Positions 53,565 through 61,947 of a DNA stretch of 64,000 bases are shown in pieces. The notes below the pieces were generated by a model. That model ran no database searches. It saw nothing but the letters and a program-made list of their open reading frames with translations, and had not been told where the DNA came from. This DNA is from Oscillospiraceae bacterium. GTDB taxonomy: Bacteria; Bacillota; Clostridia; Oscillospirales; Ruminococcaceae. Both the position numbers and the translations under genes were made by a program. The DNA is taken from assembly GCA_017473015.1 (NCBI GenBank), contig JAFUNP010000005.1:1-64000 (forward strand), read 5' to 3'. Position 1 is the stretch's first letter. Every line of letters starts with the position of its first letter.

Positions 53565-53919
53565 TGCGGCGGTACACCGCCATAATCATTTCGGCATCGT
53601 AGTCCACCAGACAGGAGTCAAATTCAAACACAAAGTCACCGATGGAAATATCCACGCCGGCCACCATTGCGCTTTCCACGCCCTGGAAAAAGCTGGTGTT
53701 GATAACAGTCAGGCTTTTTACACTGTTTTCTTCGCAGAAATTTTCGATGGCTTTCACAGTGCCGTCTGTGGAACAGTCGTTCACACAGACAATTTCATAT
53801 TTGTCAAAATTGTCTTTCAGCAGGGTGTTCACAGTGGAAAGAAAACTGCCCACTTCTTTTTCGTTGTTGTAAAGGTAAACCACTGCGGATACAAAGTTTT
53901 TTTCTTTATTCAAACTCAC
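52984..53919 (-). CDS. Family 2 glycosyltransferase with C-terminal membrane helices
   Basis: 311 aa. GT-A domain: 'FVSAVVYLYNNEKEVGSFL', 'YEIVCVNDCSTDGTVKAIENF' (nucleotide-binding VNDCSxDGT) and an altered DxD-like 'FEFDSCLVDYDAE'. Two membrane helices follow near 'ISVTLSFMMAAVLLLAGVYTVVIFL' start and 'MLVMSFGFFGLFLLLAF', as in GtrB/DPM1-type polyprenyl-phosphate glycosyltransferases. It is the last gene of the glycan operon and overlaps the FAD-oxidoreductase stop by 14 nt. Confidence 0.85.
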   Translation of the reverse strand: MSLNKEKNFVSAVVYLYNNEKEVGSFLSTVNTLLKDNFDKYEIVCVNDCSTDGTVKAIENFCEENSVKSLTVINTSFFQGVESAMVAGVDISIGDFVFEFDSCLVDYDAEMIMAVYRRSLEGNDVVFAVPSEGSRFSSRLFYSLFNSFSDMQYKIKTQRFSVISRRGINRVKSMGVKTVYRKAVYASCGLPVADYEYTPSVTKLNEDSQKRVKRDLALNSLILFTDIGYKISVTLSFMMAAVLLLAGVYTVVIFLSANPVAGWTTTMLVMSFGFFGLFLLLAFVLKYLSLILNLVFTKKQYVVESIRKITK

Positions 53920-55036
53920 CGTCCAGCACCTCCTGTAAATCGTAAACTGTATTTATTTTGCCGGACAGAACGCTGACAAAAGCAGGTTTCTGGCTGAAAA
54001 CCTTTACCAGAGTCGGGCGGCTGTCGTCTATTTCACTCATCTTCAGAATAGGCTTCATGGAGAAAAGTGAGTGTGAGTATTCAAATTGAAAATCATCTTT
54101 CAGATATTTTCTTGCCAGCTGTGACATATAGCCCCATGCGCTTTCAGGCTTGTGAGGGCAGTCGTTACAGTTGCCCAGATGTTGTGGTGTGCAGTAATCC
54201 TCCATACCCTTCTGACAGTCAAACATTGGCAGTTTGTCGTAACAGGTCACATGAGGTGTAAAGGTTACGCTGGTCAGTGAATGGTAGCCTGTTTTACCGA
54301 AAGGCATAATGGAGAAAAAAGGGCCGTCCATAACTGTGATGCCCACATCGCGCAGTTCATCATTGATTTTGCACAGGATGATTTCGCACAGTTCGTATTT
54401 GATAGGGAATGTATCAAAACCTGCCAGACTGTTTATCTGGTTTACACTGGCGTAGGTGGAGTTCAGCACATACGGTGCGGAGAAGCTTTCGCCGCTTTTC
54501 AGTGTGATGGTCCACACATCTTCACCTTTGTCAATGGCGGTGATAAAGCTGTCGTAACGGATGGTCACATTGTCCAAATTATCAATATCTGCCATCAGTG
54601 TGTCACGCAAAATCTGCCAGTCATATGTGTATTCCTTTGTCAGGAAAGTGCCGTCACACATACCTTCGCGGAAGTATTTTGTGTTGGAGATGGTTTCACA
54701 TGGAATATTGGTATCGCGGCAGAATTTTTCAAACTGGTCCTTGTCTGTCCATGAGAAATTTGCGCTGGTGGCGTAGATTTTTGTGAAATCGTCCTTGATA
54801 CTGTCGGGATAATCCCGGCAGAAACGGTCGAAATACCCGCGGCTTTTGCCTGCTGTGGACAGGCTGCGCGGATAGTGATAGCCCATGTGGACACGGGCCT
54901 GATTTATGTATGTGGCACGGGCAAAAGGCACACTGTCGCATTCCAGCACCAGTATGCTTTCACCTTTTTTGCCGCAGTATACAGCGCTGTACAGGCCGTA
55001 AAGCCCCGCGCCGATTATAATTTTATCGTAGTTCAT
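53906..55036 (-). CDS. FAD-dependent oxidoreductase of the glycan operon
   Basis: 376 aa from the ATG at 55036 (weak AGAG upstream; a TTG six bases earlier is also possible). The Rossmann FAD motif is 'YDKIIIGAGLYGLYSAVYCGKKGESILVLECD' in part (GxGxxG...E), followed by 'QARVHMGYHYPRS'. DAO-like fold. A Cys cluster 'HLGNCNDCPHKPESAWG' is unusual. Its position between glycosyltransferases suggests oxidation or rearrangement of a sugar or lipid-linked sugar. Substrate unknown. Confidence 0.7.
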   Translation of the reverse strand: MNYDKIIIGAGLYGLYSAVYCGKKGESILVLECDSVPFARATYINQARVHMGYHYPRSLSTAGKSRGYFDRFCRDYPDSIKDDFTKIYATSANFSWTDKDQFEKFCRDTNIPCETISNTKYFREGMCDGTFLTKEYTYDWQILRDTLMADIDNLDNVTIRYDSFITAIDKGEDVWTITLKSGESFSAPYVLNSTYASVNQINSLAGFDTFPIKYELCEIILCKINDELRDVGITVMDGPFFSIMPFGKTGYHSLTSVTFTPHVTCYDKLPMFDCQKGMEDYCTPQHLGNCNDCPHKPESAWGYMSQLARKYLKDDFQFEYSHSLFSMKPILKMSEIDDSRPTLVKVFSQKPAFVSVLSGKINTVYDLQEVLDGEFE

Positions 55037-55069
55037 AGTCAACTCTATCGTTTTATGTTATTTTGCTTT

Positions 55070-55206
55070 AATGGCTGATATTATCAGCCATTGCTACTTT
55101 TGATGCCAAAAGTAGTCAAACATCAGCATTATAATATGAAATTCATATTCTGTATGAATCCCTCCACCGCCAAAGGCGGTCCCCCTCCCTTTGACAAGGG
55201 AGGCTG
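55070..55206. repeat. Cluster of small inverted repeats inside the glycan operon
   Basis: Three or four hairpins lie between the oxidoreductase and the next glycosyltransferase. They are AATGGCTGATA/TATCAGCCATT (55070-55092), ATTCATA/TATGAAT (55141-55159), CCGCC AAA GGCGG (~55166-55179) and CCTCCCTT/AAGGGAGG (~55184-55203). The last two resemble GC-rich dispersed repeats common in gut Clostridia. Confidence 0.55.
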
Positions 55207-55218
55207 TCAGTCACCATC

Positions 55219-56025
55219 CTATTTCGGATTATATCTTCCGGCGGCGTTGGCCAGCAGTATTTTCATCAGTTCTGCATTGCCTTTCACTGGGCTGATTTTT
55301 GTAGGGATTTTGCCGTCGTTGGGGTAGGCTCTGGTCACCGGCACTTCACAGGTGCGCAGTCCCAGCTGGCTGGCTCGGGTGGACAGGTATGCCAGCAGTT
55401 CATATGTTTTAAATACGCTTCTGAATGGCTGAACCTGGGGATGAGTCAGATATTTGCGGGAGTATGCACGGAAGTTGTTGGTGGTGTCGGTAAATCTTTC
55501 ACGGGCAGTGAGGGAGATAACCGGAGAGTGAATGAATTTCACAGCCAGATGACGGGACAGCGGTGTGTTGATAGCCTGTCCGCCTGCAATAAAGCGGCTG
55601 CCCTGAACAAAGTCATAGCCGTCCTCCAGTTTGGCGATAAATATATCCACATCTTCGATGCTGTCTTTGTTGTTGCCGTCGATGGTGATAATGCCTTCAT
55701 AGCCACGGCGCAGCGCCCAGAAAAATCCCATTCTCAGCTGTGCGCCCTGTTTGCCCGGGCCTTTTTTTGTCAGCAAAGTGTTTACACCCAGAGCTTTCAT
55801 TTCGTCATCGTCAGTGCCGCCGTCTGTGGAGCCACCGTCACAGATGATGATGTCACACAGGGTATGCACTTTGTTCAAACGGGCGCGCACCAGCTCCAGA
55901 CGGATGTTGTCACGCTCGTTGATAATAGGAATACACAGACAGTATTTTGATGTTTTTTCGTTGTATTCCACACATTCAAAATCAGGTACGCCTTTTATGT
56001 TTTTATAATCTTTTCTGATTTCCAT
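55219..56025 (-). CDS. Family 2 glycosyltransferase (DPM1-like)
   Basis: 268 aa. 'YCLCIPIINERDNIRLELVRARL', 'CDIIICDGGSTDGGTDDDEM', 'MGFFWALRRGYEGIITIDGNNKDS' (acceptor and metal DGN) and 'FVQGSRFIAGGQAINTPLSR' match dolichyl/polyprenyl-phosphate-sugar synthases. No membrane helix at the C-terminus. It probably builds a sugar-phospholipid donor or glycolipid. The ATG touches the stop of the upstream isomerase gene. Confidence 0.82.
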   Translation of the reverse strand: MEIRKDYKNIKGVPDFECVEYNEKTSKYCLCIPIINERDNIRLELVRARLNKVHTLCDIIICDGGSTDGGTDDDEMKALGVNTLLTKKGPGKQGAQLRMGFFWALRRGYEGIITIDGNNKDSIEDVDIFIAKLEDGYDFVQGSRFIAGGQAINTPLSRHLAVKFIHSPVISLTARERFTDTTNNFRAYSRKYLTHPQVQPFRSVFKTYELLAYLSTRASQLGLRTCEVPVTRAYPNDGKIPTKISPVKGNAELMKILLANAAGRYNPK

Positions 56026-56816
56026 TAAAAAGCCTCCTTCATGTATAAAACAGCCTGTTTTACCTTTTCAATATCGTTCTGATTTTTCATTTCTATGGAC
56101 AGGTAGCCATCATATTCTATTTTGCCCAACACCTTTTTCAGTGTGGAGTATTCCTTACATGGACCGATATATTCCAGATGAGGTACTGACAGGTGAATAT
56201 GATTGATAACTGTTTTGTAGGTTTTTACAAGATGAGGGTTTTCCTTATTGTAAATCACTGTACCCATATCCACATTTACTTTCAGACCGTCGCTGCCCAC
56301 TTCTTTTACAAACTCACAGGCGTCTTTTGTGTAATTGAGGAAGTTGGTGTTGTAAATCACAGGGTTTGGCTCAATGGCCAGCACAGTGTTGTGCCGGGCG
56401 GCAAAGTCACCCAGTTCCTTGAAAAAGGCTTTAGCGATTTTCATATATTCCTTTTTGTCGCCCTGTGGCATATTTCTGTTGCGTGGACTGCCGAAAACCA
56501 GATTTTTTATGCCCATGGCCTCTGCAAAAAGAATTGCTTTTTTGGTGTAAGCCAGCAGATAGGCTCTGTCTTCATCGCTGCCGAAGATGCTCTGCTGTAC
56601 GCCGTACCAAATGCTCTGCATACTGGAAACTGTCAGACCGTATTTGTTTTTCAGCATAATTGCGTATTCGTGGGCCATTTCCAGATTGTCATAAGGGTTT
56701 GCAAACAGGCGTGTAGGAGCGATTTCGATGCCGTCGATGCCGTTGGCTTTGAGAAAAGCGTACATTTCGCCGTCCTGTTCAGCGCCCCAGGCTATATTTG
56801 AAATTGAATATTTCAT
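56025..56816 (-). CDS. Sugar phosphate isomerase/epimerase (AP-endonuclease-2 fold)
   Basis: 263 aa TIM barrel: 'SNIAWGAEQDGEMYAFLKANGIDGIEIAP', 'AIEPNPVIYNTNFLNYT', 'VNVDMGTVIYNKENPHL', 'HIHLSVPHLEY' and 'GYLSIEMKNQN'. The metal-binding Glu/Asp/His/Glu set of the xylose-isomerase-like family is present. It probably isomerises or epimerises a sugar for the surface glycan. It overlaps the upstream epimerase by 4 nt. Confidence 0.82.
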   Translation of the reverse strand: MKYSISNIAWGAEQDGEMYAFLKANGIDGIEIAPTRLFANPYDNLEMAHEYAIMLKNKYGLTVSSMQSIWYGVQQSIFGSDEDRAYLLAYTKKAILFAEAMGIKNLVFGSPRNRNMPQGDKKEYMKIAKAFFKELGDFAARHNTVLAIEPNPVIYNTNFLNYTKDACEFVKEVGSDGLKVNVDMGTVIYNKENPHLVKTYKTVINHIHLSVPHLEYIGPCKEYSTLKKVLGKIEYDGYLSIEMKNQNDIEKVKQAVLYMKEAF

Positions 56817-57727
56817 ATCATTTCCTCTGTAAACTGTTTTATATCGCTGTAAACAAAGTCAGCGGACTGGATATATCCGTCGTTTCTGCCGAACAAACCG
56901 CTGTGCTTTGTACGGAAATCGTAGTAAGGCACATTTTTTGTCACTTCGTTTACAAAATCTTCTCCTGTCAGCACTTTGTGCAGGTGGCTGATTGTAATAG
57001 GCTGGGTGGCAATATTCAGCACACGGACATTGTTTTCAATTGCAGTCTGTATATTTTCGTACAAGTATTTCAGATTGTAATACTGAAACACCCCTCTGCT
57101 GTCGGTAAAATTCAGCGCAGAGAAGCCCACCTGTCTGAAAATCTCTTTCAGAGCAGGGCGGTCAATATCAGCTTTCACTGCCCAGAATCCGTCTTCGCGT
57201 AGAGAGTAATACTCTTTCAGCTGTGGCTGTTTAGCAGACAATTCTGTCATTTTGGCTTCGTTCAGCAGTGCAGGAATATAGTTTATATAGTCATAAATAA
57301 AATTTTTCTTGATGTTTTTGCCGTACAGACCGGGCAGACGGATAATGTGGTAATCAGGACAAATCTGCTTTACCTTTTCTTCCAGATACAGACGGTTTCT
57401 TCCATAGGCTTCCAGACCGTCGGTTTCCATAACCGCATCTTCATCCTTGCCGTTTGGCTCTTTATACACATCCACAGTGGAAATCAGCACCAGTTTTTTC
57501 GGTACGATTTTTCGGATGTTCTCCGCTGCATTTTTTATTATTTCCAGGTCCCGGTCCGGGTATTTGTTGGCGATGAATTTGGCGGCAGGCACACCGGAAT
57601 AATACAACACATCCGGCTGAGTGCCGAAGGCATCCTGTATATTTTTTGAATTGTACAGACCGTCAAAGTCTGCCGAGGCCGCCAGATTGCTGCCCACAAA
57701 GCCTGTGTAACCAACCAGAGATTTCAT
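56813..57727 (-). CDS. NAD-dependent epimerase/dehydratase-like protein
   Basis: 304 aa from the ATG at 57727 (AAAGGTG 6 nt upstream). The N-terminus 'KSLVGYTGFVGSNLAA' is the short Rossmann GxxGxxG loop; 'VLYYSGVPAAKFIANKYPDRDLEII', 'KLVLISTVDVY', 'YGRNRLYLEEKV' (Tyr-xxx-Arg in place of the usual YxxxK) and 'IIRLPGLYGKNIKKNFIYD' follow. An extended-SDR enzyme with an altered catalytic Lys. First gene of the glycan operon, behind a canonical promoter. Confidence 0.75.
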   Translation of the reverse strand: MKSLVGYTGFVGSNLAASADFDGLYNSKNIQDAFGTQPDVLYYSGVPAAKFIANKYPDRDLEIIKNAAENIRKIVPKKLVLISTVDVYKEPNGKDEDAVMETDGLEAYGRNRLYLEEKVKQICPDYHIIRLPGLYGKNIKKNFIYDYINYIPALLNEAKMTELSAKQPQLKEYYSLREDGFWAVKADIDRPALKEIFRQVGFSALNFTDSRGVFQYYNLKYLYENIQTAIENNVRVLNIATQPITISHLHKVLTGEDFVNEVTKNVPYYDFRTKHSGLFGRNDGYIQSADFVYSDIKQFTEEMI

Positions 57728-57779
57728 AAAATTCACCTTTTCTGCGCTCTGTAAAAAAGAGCATACTAACTTACCATAT

Positions 57780-57808
57780 ATTATACATTTTTCCATCCAT
57801 ATCGTCAA
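57780..57808 (-). promoter_or_regulatory. Promoter of the glycan operon
   Basis: Reverse strand -35 TTGACG (57803-57808), 17-bp spacer, -10 TATAAT (57780-57785). Confidence 0.7.
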
Positions 57809-57965
57809 TTTAACCGGGGTAATATAAATTGAATAAACTGTAAATTTTTCAGGCTGTTTTCTCCGCATATTTCACAATACACAGCTGTGCGTCACAGAAG
57901 CACAGATTAAAAAATAAACAGGTATTTTTGTATACAATTTCCAATGTAAAACCCCACAGGAAAGA

Positions 57966-57994
57966 TTGACAAAAGATGATTAATAAAGGATAAT
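57966..57994 (+). promoter_or_regulatory. Promoter of the CoA-disulfide reductase gene
   Basis: -35 TTGACA (57966-57971), 17-bp spacer, -10 GATAAT (57989-57994). Confidence 0.6.
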
Positions 57995-58042
57995 ATAATT
58001 ATCTAATTGTGTGTAAAACCAAGCACTATGGAGGAAAATATT

Positions 58043-59737
58043 ATGAAATATGTTATTATCGGCGGTGTAGCCGGCGGTGCCGGTGCAGCAGCCAGACTGA
58101 GAAGACTGGATGAACAGGCTGAAATCATCATGCTGGAAAAAGGCGAATACATCTCCTTTGCCAACTGTGGTCTGCCATACTATCTGTCCGGTGTTATCAG
58201 CGAAAAAGAAAAACTGCTGGTTCAGACACCTGCCAGCTTTACAGGCCGTTTCAATGTAGATGTTCGCATCTTCAGCGAAGCTATTGCAATCGACGGCGCA
58301 AACAAAACAGTACGCGTTAAAAACCATCAGGACGGCACAGAATACGACCTGTCCTATGATGAACTGGTATTGTCACCAGGTGCTGTTCCTGTTATTCCAA
58401 AAATGCCAATCAGCGAAGAAATGCCAATCTTCACACTGAGAAACGTTCCTGATACTTATGCTATCAAAGACTTCCTTGATGAACATCAGCCAAAAACAGC
58501 TGCTGTTATCGGCGGCGGCTTTATCGGTGTTGAAGTTGCAGAAAACCTGAAAGAAGCAGGCGTTGATGTAACAATTATCGAAGCAGGCGAACATGTAATG
58601 CCTAATATCGACAAGGATATGTCTCATGGTCTCCACGGTCATATCCGTACAAAAGGTGTAACTCTGGCTACAGGCAAACTGGCCAGCGAAATCACAAAAG
58701 ACGGCGTAGTGCTGGCAGACGGCGGTTTCGTACCTGCAGAAATGGTAGTGCTGTCCATCGGTGTAAAACCAGCCACAGCATTCCTGGCAGGCAGCGGCGT
58801 TGAACTGGGCGCACGCGGCGAAATCCTGGTTGACGATTATCTCCACACAAATGTGGACGGCATCTGGGCAGTAGGTGACGCTATCGCTGTAAAACACTTT
58901 GTTTCCGGCGAACAGACAATCATCCCACTGGCATCCCCTGCAAACAAACAGGCTCGTATCGTTGCTGACAACATCAAAGGCAGAAAAACAAAATACAACG
59001 GCACACAGGGTACATCCATCGCCAAAGTATTTGATATGACTGTTGCTTCCACAGGTCTGACAGAAAAAGACTGCATCCGTCTGGGCATTGATTACCACAA
59101 ATCATTCTCTGCTACAAACAGCCATGCAGGCTACTACCCAGGCCCAACAATGATGACAGTAAAACTGCTGTATACAAAAGGCGAAGGCAAAGTGCTGGGC
59201 GGTCAGATTGTAGGTTACAAAGGCGTTGACAAACGTATTGATATTCTGGCAGTAGCTATCCGCGCAGGTATGACAGTATTTGACCTGCATCAGCTGGAAC
59301 TGGCTTACGCTCCACCATTCTCATCTGCAAAAGACCCTATCAACATGGCAGGTTATGTAGGTGAAAACGTTGTTCTGGGTGAAAGCAAAGTGGCAACATT
59401 TGAAGAAGTGCTGGCTATGGGCGACGAAGTTATCAAGCTGGACGTTCGTACAGAAGCAGAATGTGCACGCGGCATGGTACCGGGCTTTATCAACATTCCT
59501 CTCCACAAACTGCGCGAAAGATATGCAGAACTGGACAAATCCAAACCTGTATACATCCACTGTCAGTCCGGTCTGAGAGCTTATGTTGGCGAAAGAATTC
59601 TGTCCAACCTGGGTTACAACTGCTACAACATCTTCGGTTCATGGATGTGGTACTCCATGTGGCAGGCTGACCTGCAGGCAAAAGCAGCAGAAAACGAAAG
59701 AACATCCAACTGCGCAAGACCTGAATTCAATGCATAA
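58043..59737 (+). CDS. CoA-disulfide reductase / NADH-dependent sulfur reductase with rhodanese domain
   Basis: 564 aa (GGAGG 8 nt before the ATG). FAD-binding 'YVIIGGVAGGAGAAARLRRL', redox Cys42 in 'SFANCGLPYYLSG', NAD-binding 'AAVIGGGFIGVEVAENLKEAG', 'IWAVGDAI', the dimer domain with 'YKGVDKRIDILAVAI', then a C-terminal rhodanese domain (~465-550) with active Cys in 'VYIHCQSGLRAYVGERIL'. Known CoADR-rhodanese fusions reduce CoA disulfides, persulfides or polysulfide and help cells handle oxidative or sulfane-sulfur stress. Monocistronic. Confidence 0.92.
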   Translation: MKYVIIGGVAGGAGAAARLRRLDEQAEIIMLEKGEYISFANCGLPYYLSGVISEKEKLLVQTPASFTGRFNVDVRIFSEAIAIDGANKTVRVKNHQDGTEYDLSYDELVLSPGAVPVIPKMPISEEMPIFTLRNVPDTYAIKDFLDEHQPKTAAVIGGGFIGVEVAENLKEAGVDVTIIEAGEHVMPNIDKDMSHGLHGHIRTKGVTLATGKLASEITKDGVVLADGGFVPAEMVVLSIGVKPATAFLAGSGVELGARGEILVDDYLHTNVDGIWAVGDAIAVKHFVSGEQTIIPLASPANKQARIVADNIKGRKTKYNGTQGTSIAKVFDMTVASTGLTEKDCIRLGIDYHKSFSATNSHAGYYPGPTMMTVKLLYTKGEGKVLGGQIVGYKGVDKRIDILAVAIRAGMTVFDLHQLELAYAPPFSSAKDPINMAGYVGENVVLGESKVATFEEVLAMGDEVIKLDVRTEAECARGMVPGFINIPLHKLRERYAELDKSKPVYIHCQSGLRAYVGERILSNLGYNCYNIFGSWMWYSMWQADLQAKAAENERTSNCARPEFNA

Positions 59738-59758
59738 TTGAAAACAGAATAAAAATAT

Positions 59759-59786
59759 AAGAGCGGTCATCGACCGCTCTTTTTTA
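59759..59786 (+). terminator. Terminator of the CoA-disulfide reductase gene
   Basis: Stem AAGAGCGGTC / GACCGCTCTT with T-tract. Confidence 0.85.
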
Positions 59787-59811
59787 TGTTTTCTCTGAGC
59801 ATGGAGGCGTT

Positions 59812-60954
59812 TTATTCCGCTTTTTCCCAGTGCCGGGCAACTGTAGTCAGAGTATCAGCTATTTCATTTTCACTTTCAAAGGTAGTTATGAAAATACCCA
59901 CCATATTACCTTTTACAGCTATACATTCCATATTTCCTGTGGAGTATGCCTTGTCCAGACCCTTCACCTGTATTTCTCTGAAATCTGCTCCCTCATGGGC
60001 AAAGATAGCGGTTTTCATCAGCGCCTTTGCCACTGTTTCGGGCTTTACGCCGCCTTTTATGCGGTATACTTTCTGGTTGAGCCACAGATTTTCATTATTG
60101 TCTCCTGTTGTATATTCTGAACATTCCCAGTATTCACAGAAAATTGTGTCTGTGTGCAGTATATCGCTCTCAAACTGGTAATGAAGTATTCTTTCACCTT
60201 CATATCCCAACTGGGAAAGGGTGATATACCCTCCGTCAGTTTCCAGCGGCAGGGGAATTTCTTTGTTTTGACTCTCGGTGAAAATTCCCACAGCTGCAAA
60301 AGCGAAAATCATCACTCCCACAATCCAGTACATTCTTGAGTTCTTCACAGGGCTGTGGTCTGTAGGTTTACCTCTTTTCATCCGGTGGTGAATTGTTATC
60401 AGCTTTAATGCAGAAATAATATCAGGCACCTCAAGGGCGACCAGTGCCGCAAACACACTGACAATACCTGTGGTACGGGTTATAAAGGAGAGAAATAATT
60501 CTGACGGCAGGCTGTTGCCATAAGTTACTGTTTCAATGGCAATCAGTATCAGCCACAGCAGCGGCAGCTGAATCAGTGTCAGATAAGCTTCCTTTATCAC
60601 CTTTTTTATTGATGCCGCCTGTTCTCTGCTGTCAGCGTATACCTCTGTGGCAGCGCCGGCAGGTGCGCGGAATATAGCGGTAAACCCCATCATACACACA
60701 TATTCCCAGCCGCAGTCGGTATATTTCTGCTTTGTTTCGTCAGTCAGCTTCCACATAAAGCCGCCGCTGGTCAAAGCTTCCACGCGGTAGTCCATATCCG
60801 CCGGCTTACCCTTGGCAAAAGAAGAAAAGAATACGCCTCTGTCCACCAGATGCAGTCCTTGTGCAGCCATACTTTTGTAAAAGCTTTCCATACCGAATAT
60901 ATCAAATTTCCCCGGATGGAATTTGTATGTCAGGTCCACTGTCATATCAGTCAT
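59812..60954 (-). CDS. DUF2812-domain membrane protein
   Basis: 380 aa from the ATG at 60954 (GGAGGG 6 nt upstream). Residues ~8-115 form a DUF2812 domain ('ESFYKSMAAQGLHLVDRG', 'DYRVEAL', 'YTDCGWEYVCMMGFTAIFRAP'). Three to four membrane helices follow, then an extracytoplasmic C-terminal domain with 'GGYITLSQLGYEGE'. DUF2812 genes usually follow a PadR regulator, but none is present here. Function unknown. Its start overlaps the upstream gene's stop (TGATG). Confidence 0.75.
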   Translation of the reverse strand: MTDMTVDLTYKFHPGKFDIFGMESFYKSMAAQGLHLVDRGVFFSSFAKGKPADMDYRVEALTSGGFMWKLTDETKQKYTDCGWEYVCMMGFTAIFRAPAGAATEVYADSREQAASIKKVIKEAYLTLIQLPLLWLILIAIETVTYGNSLPSELFLSFITRTTGIVSVFAALVALEVPDIISALKLITIHHRMKRGKPTDHSPVKNSRMYWIVGVMIFAFAAVGIFTESQNKEIPLPLETDGGYITLSQLGYEGERILHYQFESDILHTDTIFCEYWECSEYTTGDNNENLWLNQKVYRIKGGVKPETVAKALMKTAIFAHEGADFREIQVKGLDKAYSTGNMECIAVKGNMVGIFITTFESENEIADTLTTVARHWEKAE

Positions 60955-61400
60955 CACAATCCCTCCGGTTTGTTTTCAAGATATTTGATTTTTTCGTTAG
61001 TAATTCCGGCCAGTGTCCTGAAAAGCGGGCCGAGAGCCATAATTACGATAAATATAAATGAAAACTCCCTGAAGGAAAAACCTATGACAAAGCTGCCCAG
61101 GTCAATGGCGGACAGTATCTTCTTTTCTTTCTCCAGACTTTCTGGGGTGTCATGTATGCTTATAATCAGTGGCATAATACTGTGCAGTTCTGCTTTGTCT
61201 TTTTCGCCGTTGATTTTGTTGTCAAGCCAGCCAAATATAATCGATACCACAATCATAACAATACCGCTTTTTACCCACATTGACCGGTCGATTATATCGT
61301 ATACAAAAGCATACATCCATACAAACAGCACGGACCCGGTAAAAATATGCCCGGCAATCATTTTTATTGTGTATTTTTTCAGCATTTTTTCTTTGTCCAT
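60954..61400 (-). CDS. Small hypothetical membrane protein paired with DUF2812
   Basis: 148 aa, four predicted helices in two pairs ('HIFTGSVLFVWMYAFVYDII', 'SGIVMIVVSIIFGWL'; 'LSAIDLGSFVIGFSF', 'FIFIVIMALGPLFRTLAG') around a charged loop. Not recognised. Translationally coupled to the DUF2812 gene, so the products probably work together. Confidence 0.65.
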   Translation of the reverse strand: MDKEKMLKKYTIKMIAGHIFTGSVLFVWMYAFVYDIIDRSMWVKSGIVMIVVSIIFGWLDNKINGEKDKAELHSIMPLIISIHDTPESLEKEKKILSAIDLGSFVIGFSFREFSFIFIVIMALGPLFRTLAGITNEKIKYLENKPEGL

Positions 61401-61538
61401 AGTCCACCTCCATAAAATTTCAGTATATCTCTGATTACATTTTATAAATATATGAAACAGTTGTCAATCGGCAGGGGATGAATGTGACTGTTTTGTAACA
61501 GAGCAGATATAACCGACGGAGTTATTGTTCATTGCCAC

Positions 61539-61700
61539 GTAGGGGACGGCCTCCCGGACGTCCCGTGGCGGTTTGCCCTTGGTCGCAGTGAAACGGAGAC
61601 CTTGGTGCAAATGCGAGCTGTGGCTAAATGCGAGCAAGCCAATACGGCGTCCCCGACCGCCCGGTATATTTTCGGGACGTCCGGGAGGCCGTCCCCTACG
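61539..61700. mobile_element. MITE-like element with 28-bp perfect terminal inverted repeats
   Basis: The first 28 bases (61538-61565, starting CGTAGGGGACGGCC) are the exact reverse complement of 61673-61700. The ~107-bp interior has no coding potential. A decayed relative lies at 45716-45842. Length, perfect ends and lack of a gene fit a non-autonomous miniature element or a folded RNA-forming repeat. Target-site duplications were not evident. Confidence 0.7.
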
Positions 61701-61823
61701 CGTATTATGCCTCACCGCAACGGGACGGGAAACCCGTCCCCTACGGGATATACATCAGCTGTAATGTAAATCATTTGTATAACTTACCTAAATTTCGCCT
61801 GTAAACAGGGGGTAAAATTTTTC

Positions 61824-61852
61824 TTGCTTTTTGTATATTCCTTTGATATAAT
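61824..61852 (+). promoter_or_regulatory. pyrB promoter
   Basis: -35 TTGCTT (61824-61829), 17-bp spacer, -10 TATAAT (61847-61852). Confidence 0.65.
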
Positions 61853-61862
61853 TAATCGAAAT

Positions 61863-61912
61863 GCCAAGACGGCACCGGCACACTGCTCTTGGCAGTGTGC
61901 CTATTTTTTTAT
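61863..61912 (+). promoter_or_regulatory. pyrB transcription attenuator
   Basis: Terminator stem GGCACACTGC / GCAGTGTGCC (61877-61886 with 61892-61901) and U-tract TATTTTTTTATA, ending ~20 nt before the pyrB RBS. GCCAAG (61863-61868) is complementary to CTTGGC (61888-61893), which spans the loop and the second arm, so it could form an antiterminator. No PyrR-binding loop consensus was recognised. Confidence 0.65.
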
Positions 61913-61947
61913 AATCAAAAATTACATATATCAGGAGGAATTCTAAA

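Larger units (their letters stand above)
57728..58042. other. Divergent promoter region, glycan operon / CoA-disulfide reductase
   Basis: It carries two promoters (57780-57808 reverse, 57966-57994 forward). Nothing else was recognised between them. Confidence 0.6.
61401..61947. other. Intergenic region with MITE-like element and pyrB leader
   Basis: It contains the inverted-repeat element 61539-61700, an adjacent GC-rich hairpin GGGACGGG-AAA-CCCGTCCC (~61722-61740), the pyrB promoter and attenuator. No gene is supported. Confidence 0.7.

Noticed and set aside
58373..59098. 241-aa reverse ORF over the CoA-disulfide reductase gene
   Set aside because: Antisense shadow of a conserved enzyme.
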